Source: Rhodococcus koreensis (lineage in GTDB: Bacteria; Actinomycetota; Actinomycetes; Mycobacteriales; Mycobacteriaceae). From it: DNA of 64,000 bases. Shown here piece by piece: positions 59,977 through 64,000 of the stretch. The notes beneath the pieces were generated by a model, which did not search any database, was not told the DNA's origin, and was given only the letters and a program-made list of their open reading frames with translations. Each line of letters starts with the position of its first letter. Position 1 is the stretch's first letter. The translations under genes were made by a program, and so were the position numbers. The stretch is from positions 6,758,001 through 6,822,000 of the forward strand of contig NZ_FNSV01000005.1 of assembly GCF_900105905.1 (NCBI RefSeq), read 5' to 3'.

Positions 59977-60121
59977 GGATACCAAATTTGTGACCGAGAT
60001 CGCTCGTGATCTTCTGGGCCGAAAAAGGCAGTGGCCCAGTAATATTCGACGAGACACACGCCTCCATTTCTCATCATCGCCTAATCGGGCCGCTGCGGCT
60101 ACGGCCGGAGAGCCCGAATCG

Positions 60122-60141
60122 ATGGGGACTTAAGTCCCCAC
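60122..60141. promoter_or_regulatory. DosR/DevR-type box
   Basis: TGGGGACTTAAGTCCCCA is an 18-base perfect palindrome and matches TTSGGGACTWWAGTCCCSAA at 18 of 20 positions. It is centred 65 bases before the UspA gene at 60197 and 184 from the NsrR-Hmp start. Hypoxia/NO-responsive control by a DosR-type regulator is inferred. Confidence 0.75.
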
Positions 60142-60196
60142 GTCGAAAGGTGAAGGGCGGCAGACGCGAAAAGGAGGCCGGGGATAGTGTGAAGCC

Positions 60197-61081
60197 ATGA
60201 GCACACGGGACCGCAACAGCGTCGTCGTCGGCGTCGACGGATCGGACAGCTCGAAGTCCGCTGTCCGGATGGCTGCCGAACTCGCCACCGAACGTGGACT
60301 GAACCTGAAGATCATCCACGCACTCGACTTCGCTCCGTATGGGTTCGGTGGCCCGTACATGGATTCGGGCGGCGTGTACGAGTGGGTCGAGGCGAGTGGC
60401 AAGGCGATTCTCGCCGAGGCGCAGGAGCGGGCGTTCGCGGTCAATCCCATCATCGAGGTCTGCACCGAACTGTCGATCGGGAGCAGCGCTCAGTGGCTCG
60501 TCGACCTGTCCGAGAACGCCCGGATCGTGGTGGTCGGCGCGTCCGGGTCCGGGGCGGCGGCCACCGCGCTGCTCGGGAACACGGCGATCAACGTCACCAG
60601 CCACGCGCACTGCCCGGTCGTCGTGGTCCGCGGCGACGCCCACGCGAACGGGCCCGTCGTGGTCGGCGTCGACGGCAGCGCCACCAGTGAGCGGGCGATC
60701 TCGGTGGCCTTCCAGGAAGCGTCGATGCGGAATGCTCCGCTCGTGGCCGTCCACGTGTGGAGCGACCTCGGATCGAAGGCGTTCGAGGATCCGCGGGCCG
60801 CGGCCCTCGTGCCGCAGGGACTCGAGGAGGACGAACGTGCCGTCCTCGCCGAGAGCCTCGCCGGCTGGCAGGAGAAATACCCCGACGTGCGGGTCACCCG
60901 CGAGGTGTACATCGACAATCCGCGGGCACGGTTGCTCGACTGGTCGAAGAAGGCGCAACTGCTGGTCGTCGGCAGCCGGGGGCGCGGAGGATTCAAGGGG
61001 ATGCTGCTCGGTTCGACCAGCAACAGCCTGGTCGGTGGTGCGCATTGCCCGGTAGTCGTCGTGAGGCCTGCACGCCCCTGA
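60197..61081 (+). CDS. Universal stress protein, two UspA domains
   Basis: 294 aa. Two UspA repeats: VVVGVDGSDSSKSAVRMAAE and VVVGVDGSATSERAISVAFQ open the domains; each ends with ATP-binding Gly motifs (VVGASGSGAAATALLGN and VVGSRGRGGFKGMLLGSTSN). Size and layout match two-domain USPs of the M. tuberculosis DosR regulon such as Rv2623. A consensus DosR box precedes it. Probably signals or stores ATP during hypoxia or NO stress (family knowledge). Confidence 0.92.
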   Translation: MSTRDRNSVVVGVDGSDSSKSAVRMAAELATERGLNLKIIHALDFAPYGFGGPYMDSGGVYEWVEASGKAILAEAQERAFAVNPIIEVCTELSIGSSAQWLVDLSENARIVVVGASGSGAAATALLGNTAINVTSHAHCPVVVVRGDAHANGPVVVGVDGSATSERAISVAFQEASMRNAPLVAVHVWSDLGSKAFEDPRAAALVPQGLEEDERAVLAESLAGWQEKYPDVRVTREVYIDNPRARLLDWSKKAQLLVVGSRGRGGFKGMLLGSTSNSLVGGAHCPVVVVRPARP

Positions 61082-61154
61082 GGCGACTACGCGCAGTAGT
61101 GTTCTGGAACGAAGCAGGAACAGGTTGCAGGTAACGCCAGGATTGGGGAACGAC

Positions 61155-62195
61155 GTGCGCATAGGTATGGGCTTGAACTACAGCGGCGGTTTCGCCGAGA
61201 CGGTCGACGAGGTCGCCGACCTGGAGAAAGCCGGACTCGACATCGCGTTCGTGCCCGAGGCCTACTCGTTCGACGCGGTGAGCCAGATCGGCTACCTCGC
61301 CGCCAAGACCACCACCCTGGAACTCGCTTCGGGCATCTTCCAGATCTACACCCGCACGCCGAGCCTGACCGCGATGACGGCCGCCGGCCTCGACTTCGTG
61401 TCGGATGGGCGCTTCGTGATGGGACTCGGCGCCTCCGGTCCGCAGGTGATCGAGGGTTTCCACGGCGTCAAATACGACGCCCCGCTCGGACGCACCCGCG
61501 AGGTCGTCGAGATCTGCCGCAAGGTGTGGCGCCGCGAGAAGGTCGAGTTCCAGGGCAAGTACTACCAGATTCCGCTGCCCGCCGAGAAGGGCACCGGGCT
61601 GGGCAAGCCGCTGAAGATCATCAACCACCCTGTGCGTGACCGCATCCCGATCGTCATCGCCTCCCTCGGACCGAAGAACGTGGAGTTGACCGCCGAGATC
61701 GCCGAAGGCTGGGAACCCATCTTCTACCACCCGGAGAAGGCCGCGAGCGTATGGGGCGAGCCGCTGGCCAAGGGTAAGGCGAAGCGCGACCCGAGCCTCG
61801 GCGACCTGCAGGTCTTCGCGTCGCCCGCCCTCGCTATCGGCGACGACGTCGACCACATGCTCGACTGGGTCCGCCCCGGTCTGGCCCTGTACATCGGCGG
61901 CATGGGCGCGAAGGGCAAGAACTTCTACAACGACCTCGCGGTCCGGTACGGCTACGAGAAGGAAGCCGAGACCATCCAGGACCTCTACCTGTCGGGCAAG
62001 AAGGACGAGGCCGCAGCCGCGGTGCCGGACGACCTGGTGCGGGCCGTGTCGCTGATCGGTCCGGAGAGCTACGTCGCGGAGCGGGTGGCCGCGTTCGCCG
62101 AGTCCGGGGTCACCACGCTCACCGTCACACCGCTCGCCGCGGATCGTGCGGATCGTGTCGCGTTGGTCGAGAAGCTCCGCAAGATCTGCGGGTAG
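61155..62195 (+). CDS. LLM-class F420-dependent oxidoreductase
   Basis: 346 aa luciferase-like TIM-barrel. VRIGMGLNYSGGFAETVDEV at the start, SFDAVSQIGYLAAKTTTLEL, SGIFQIYTRTPSLTAMTAAG and GRFVMGLGASGPQVIEGFHG are F420-class signatures. Start GTG at 61155 has GGGGAA 6 bases upstream; an in-frame upstream extension was rejected. Sits between two UspA genes on one strand, so it may act in the same stress response. Substrate unknown. Confidence 0.89.
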   Translation: MRIGMGLNYSGGFAETVDEVADLEKAGLDIAFVPEAYSFDAVSQIGYLAAKTTTLELASGIFQIYTRTPSLTAMTAAGLDFVSDGRFVMGLGASGPQVIEGFHGVKYDAPLGRTREVVEICRKVWRREKVEFQGKYYQIPLPAEKGTGLGKPLKIINHPVRDRIPIVIASLGPKNVELTAEIAEGWEPIFYHPEKAASVWGEPLAKGKAKRDPSLGDLQVFASPALAIGDDVDHMLDWVRPGLALYIGGMGAKGKNFYNDLAVRYGYEKEAETIQDLYLSGKKDEAAAAVPDDLVRAVSLIGPESYVAERVAAFAESGVTTLTVTPLAADRADRVALVEKLRKICG

Positions 62196-62245
62196 CACCC
62201 GCACACCTCAGCAGTGCACAGCCGGAAGAATCAGGAAAGGTGACC

Positions 62246-63136
62246 ATGACTGGAATCAAGCCGATCGTCGTGGGTGTGGACGGATCCGAGTCGGCGTCGG
62301 CCGCTGTGGCGTGGGCCGCTCGGGCCGCCGCCGCACTGTCGCTCCCGCTGCACATCGTGACAGTGGTCCACATTCCTGCCTTCTATTACACCGAGCCGTA
62401 TCTGGCCGAGAGCTTCAAGGAAGAACTCGAGGACACGGCGAAGGCCCGGCTGGGCAGTGCGCGGGTGCACGCCAAGCAGACGGTGGACGAGCCGCTCGAC
62501 ATCACCACCGAACAGTTCGAGGCCAAGGTGAGTCAGACCCTCATCGAACTGTCCGCCAACGCGCACATGGTGGTGCTCGGCTCGCGCGGGCACGGCGAGT
62601 TCACCGGCCTGCTGATCGGTTCCACGACGTCCGCGGTCGCCGCGCACGGCCACTGCCCGCTAGTGGTCGTGCGGGGGCGCACCCTGGACGGGCAGCCGCC
62701 GACCGAGGGGCCGATCGTGGTCGGTGTCGACGGTTCGGAAAGCAGCAGGGCCGCGTTGGAAGTGGCGTTCGAGCAGGCCGCCGCCCGGGGTGCGAGCCTG
62801 GTCGCGGTCAACGTGTGGAGCGATGTGAGTGTGCAGCCGTCGCTCGGTGCCAGTCCGGACGACCCGCTGTGGAGCAGCATTCAGACGGGCGAGGAAGTGG
62901 TGCTGTCGGAGCGTCTCGCCGGGTACCAGGAGCGGTATCCGGACGTGACGGTCGAACGCGTCGTCGCGCGCGACCGCCCCGTGCGGGTGCTCAGCGAATT
63001 CGCCGAGAAGGCGCAACTGATTGTCGTGGGCAGCCGCGGCCGGGGTGGCTTCAAGGGAATGCTGCTGGGCTCCACCAGCAACGCATTGCTCCACACCGCG
63101 GACTGCCCGGTGATGATCGTCCGGCCGGACAGCTAG
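62246..63136 (+). CDS. Universal stress protein, two UspA domains
   Basis: 296 aa paralogue of the 60197 product: PIVVGVDGSESASAAVAWAA and PIVVGVDGSESSRAALEVAF, with MVVLGSRGHGEFTGLLIGST and IVVGSRGRGGFKGMLLGSTS as ATP sites. Start ATG at 62246 with AGGAAAGG upstream. No DosR box of its own is visible in the 50-base gap, so it is probably transcribed with the preceding genes. Confidence 0.91.
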   Translation: MTGIKPIVVGVDGSESASAAVAWAARAAAALSLPLHIVTVVHIPAFYYTEPYLAESFKEELEDTAKARLGSARVHAKQTVDEPLDITTEQFEAKVSQTLIELSANAHMVVLGSRGHGEFTGLLIGSTTSAVAAHGHCPLVVVRGRTLDGQPPTEGPIVVGVDGSESSRAALEVAFEQAAARGASLVAVNVWSDVSVQPSLGASPDDPLWSSIQTGEEVVLSERLAGYQERYPDVTVERVVARDRPVRVLSEFAEKAQLIVVGSRGRGGFKGMLLGSTSNALLHTADCPVMIVRPDS

Positions 63137-63150
63137 GTCTTCGAGGTGCG

Positions 63151-64000
63151 TCAGCGGGCCGCGATGCGTTCGCCGAGACGGGCCTCGCGGGCGAGTGCGC
63201 GATCCCGGGACTCCTCGAACCGGGATGCCTTGGCCTCCATGCCGTGCAGGAACGTCGCCAGCTCCTCGCGGCAGCGTTCCCCTTCCGGACCGAAATCGTT
63301 GCGCTCGAACATGTTCCACTTTCGAAGCACGGGCAGTACGACGTCGTCGAGGTGCTGGCGCAGGTCGTAGATGCCGCCCTTCGCGATCAGGACCGCATTG
63401 CGGCGGAAGTTGTGCATGCCCGCGCCGGGCATCTGGAAGTTGGTCACCACCTTGTGGATCGCGGCGATCGCCTGATCGGGAGCGAAGTCCAGGGCTGCGC
63501 CGACGATGTTGCGATAGAACATCATGTGCAGGTTCTCGTCGGCCGCCACCCGGGCGAGCATGCGGTCCGCGACCGGATCACCGCATGCCTTACCCGTGTT
63601 GCGGTGCGACACCCGGGTGGCCAGTTCCTGGAACGTCACATACGACACCGAATCGAGCATCGACCCGCCGCCGGGATCGAAGCCCTGTGTCATGTGGGCC
63701 ATTCGAGCATGCTCGAGCGCTACCGGGTCGACCCCTCGCGTCACGACCAGATAGTCCCGCATCACGATCGAATGCTTGTTCTCCTCCGCGGTCCACCGGC
63801 CCACCCACGTGCCCCACGCGCCGTCGAGTGAGAAGTGCTGGGCGATCTCGCGGTGATAGGACGGCAGATTGTCCTCGGTCAGCAGATTGGTGATCATCGC
63901 CGCCCGCGCGGTGTCGCTGAGCTGGGATTGTTCCGGATCCCAGTCCTCGCCGCCCAGCGCCGCGAAGTTGCGGCCGTCGTCCCACGGAACGTAGTCGTGG
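63151..64000 (-). CDS. Acyl-ACP desaturase (DesA type), partial
   Basis: The C-terminal 283 residues are in the window; the reading frame continues past 64000. Di-iron motifs: WTAEENKHSIVMRDYLVV (ExxH) and VAADENLHMMFYRNIV (ExxH). HDYVPWDDGRNFAALGGEDW upstream matches the DesA1/DesA2 N-terminal region of mycobacteria. Introduces a double bond into acyl-ACP during mycolate or fatty-acid synthesis. Convergent with the UspA gene. Confidence 0.9.
   Translation of the reverse strand, partial: HDYVPWDDGRNFAALGGEDWDPEQSQLSDTARAAMITNLLTEDNLPSYHREIAQHFSLDGAWGTWVGRWTAEENKHSIVMRDYLVVTRGVDPVALEHARMAHMTQGFDPGGGSMLDSVSYVTFQELATRVSHRNTGKACGDPVADRMLARVAADENLHMMFYRNIVGAALDFAPDQAIAAIHKVVTNFQMPGAGMHNFRRNAVLIAKGGIYDLRQHLDDVVLPVLRKWNMFERNDFGPEGERCREELATFLHGMEAKASRFEESRDRALAREARLGERIAAR

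Noticed and set aside
60014..60039. Inverted repeat CTGGGCC ... GGCCCAG in the UspA/NsrR-Hmp divergent region
   Set aside because: Seven-base arms with a 12-base spacer are easily found by chance in GC-rich DNA; less convincing than the nearby DosR box.
60993..62204. Long minus-strand frame opposite the F420-type oxidoreductase
   Set aside because: Shadow of the real gene; no domain pattern and poor composition.
1..64000. CRISPR array, prophage or rRNA
   Set aside because: No regularly spaced repeats, phage structural genes or rRNA segments are visible. The only mobile element is the TnpB unit.

Overview
The window looks like chromosomal DNA of a high-GC mycolic-acid actinobacterium, most likely Rhodococcus of the jostii/opacus group. 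The grounds are the base composition, many GTG starts and 4-base start/stop overlaps, a five-gene block in the order of M. tuberculosis Rv2597-Rv2601, abundant acyl-CoA genes, an F420-type luciferase-like oxidoreductase, a DesA-type acyl-ACP desaturase and IdeR- and DosR-type boxes. The genus call is inference; no rRNA or other marker gene is present.

Layout. 1-6.3 kb: iron-regulated siderophore genes on the minus strand, an isochorismatase and the N-terminal 1797 codons of an NRPS (C-A-T-C-A...), each behind an IdeR-type iron box. 6.4-10 kb: DUF4178-DUF2617-DUF4247-DUF350-membrane SpeE operon. 10-14 kb: homogentisate pathway (hmgA, an unknown protein, fahA) with a MarR regulator; matching 18-base sites lie before the regulator and before hmgA. 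14-17.2 kb: enoyl-CoA hydratase, a two-domain hypothetical and an acyl-CoA ligase. 17.2-22.2 kb: glutarate-type module (LacI regulator, glutaryl-CoA dehydrogenase, family III CoA-transferase, MHS symporter). 22.2-25.2 kb: two-component system with an orphan TAXI-type lipoprotein. 25.2-40.9 kb: a methyltransferase, then an acyl-CoA catabolic region (two acyl-CoA dehydrogenases, MFS carrier, thiolase, SDR, two CoA ligases, two enoyl-CoA hydratases, MBL hydrolase, two small barrel-like proteins, tandem LysR genes). 41-42.6 kb: ArsR plus a CoA-transferase. 42.7-45.2 kb: two related secreted Gly-zipper proteins and a methyltransferase. 45.2-47.9 kb: cbiMNQO-type Co/Ni importer. 48-51.5 kb: DNA glycosylase, RNase HI, amidohydrolase, small ORFs and tRNA-Arg(CCT). 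51.6-53.6 kb: a dienelactone-hydrolase-like gene followed by a TnpB element whose left junction touches the gene's stop codon. 53.6-58.3 kb: a small gene with an iron box, amino-acid permease, M23 peptidase, GCS2-family ligase. 58.3-64 kb: an NsrR-type regulator fused in frame to a flavohemoglobin, two universal stress proteins with a near-consensus DosR box, an F420-type oxidoreductase and a partial acyl-ACP desaturase.

Notable signals: (i) three near-identical perfect hairpins at the ends of three operons (9961, 13976, 20665) with compensatory changes in the stem; they overlap stop codons and encode the last residues of two proteins; (ii) the continuous NsrR-Hmp reading frame; (iii) two ATGA-coupled mini-ORFs of 30 and 34 codons with a strong Shine-Dalgarno; (iv) a standalone TnpB with all catalytic residues and a TTGAT-like junction; (v) several palindromic operators next to plausible cognate regulators. 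No CRISPR array, rRNA gene or prophage was seen. No gene-free stretch exceeds about 300 bases.
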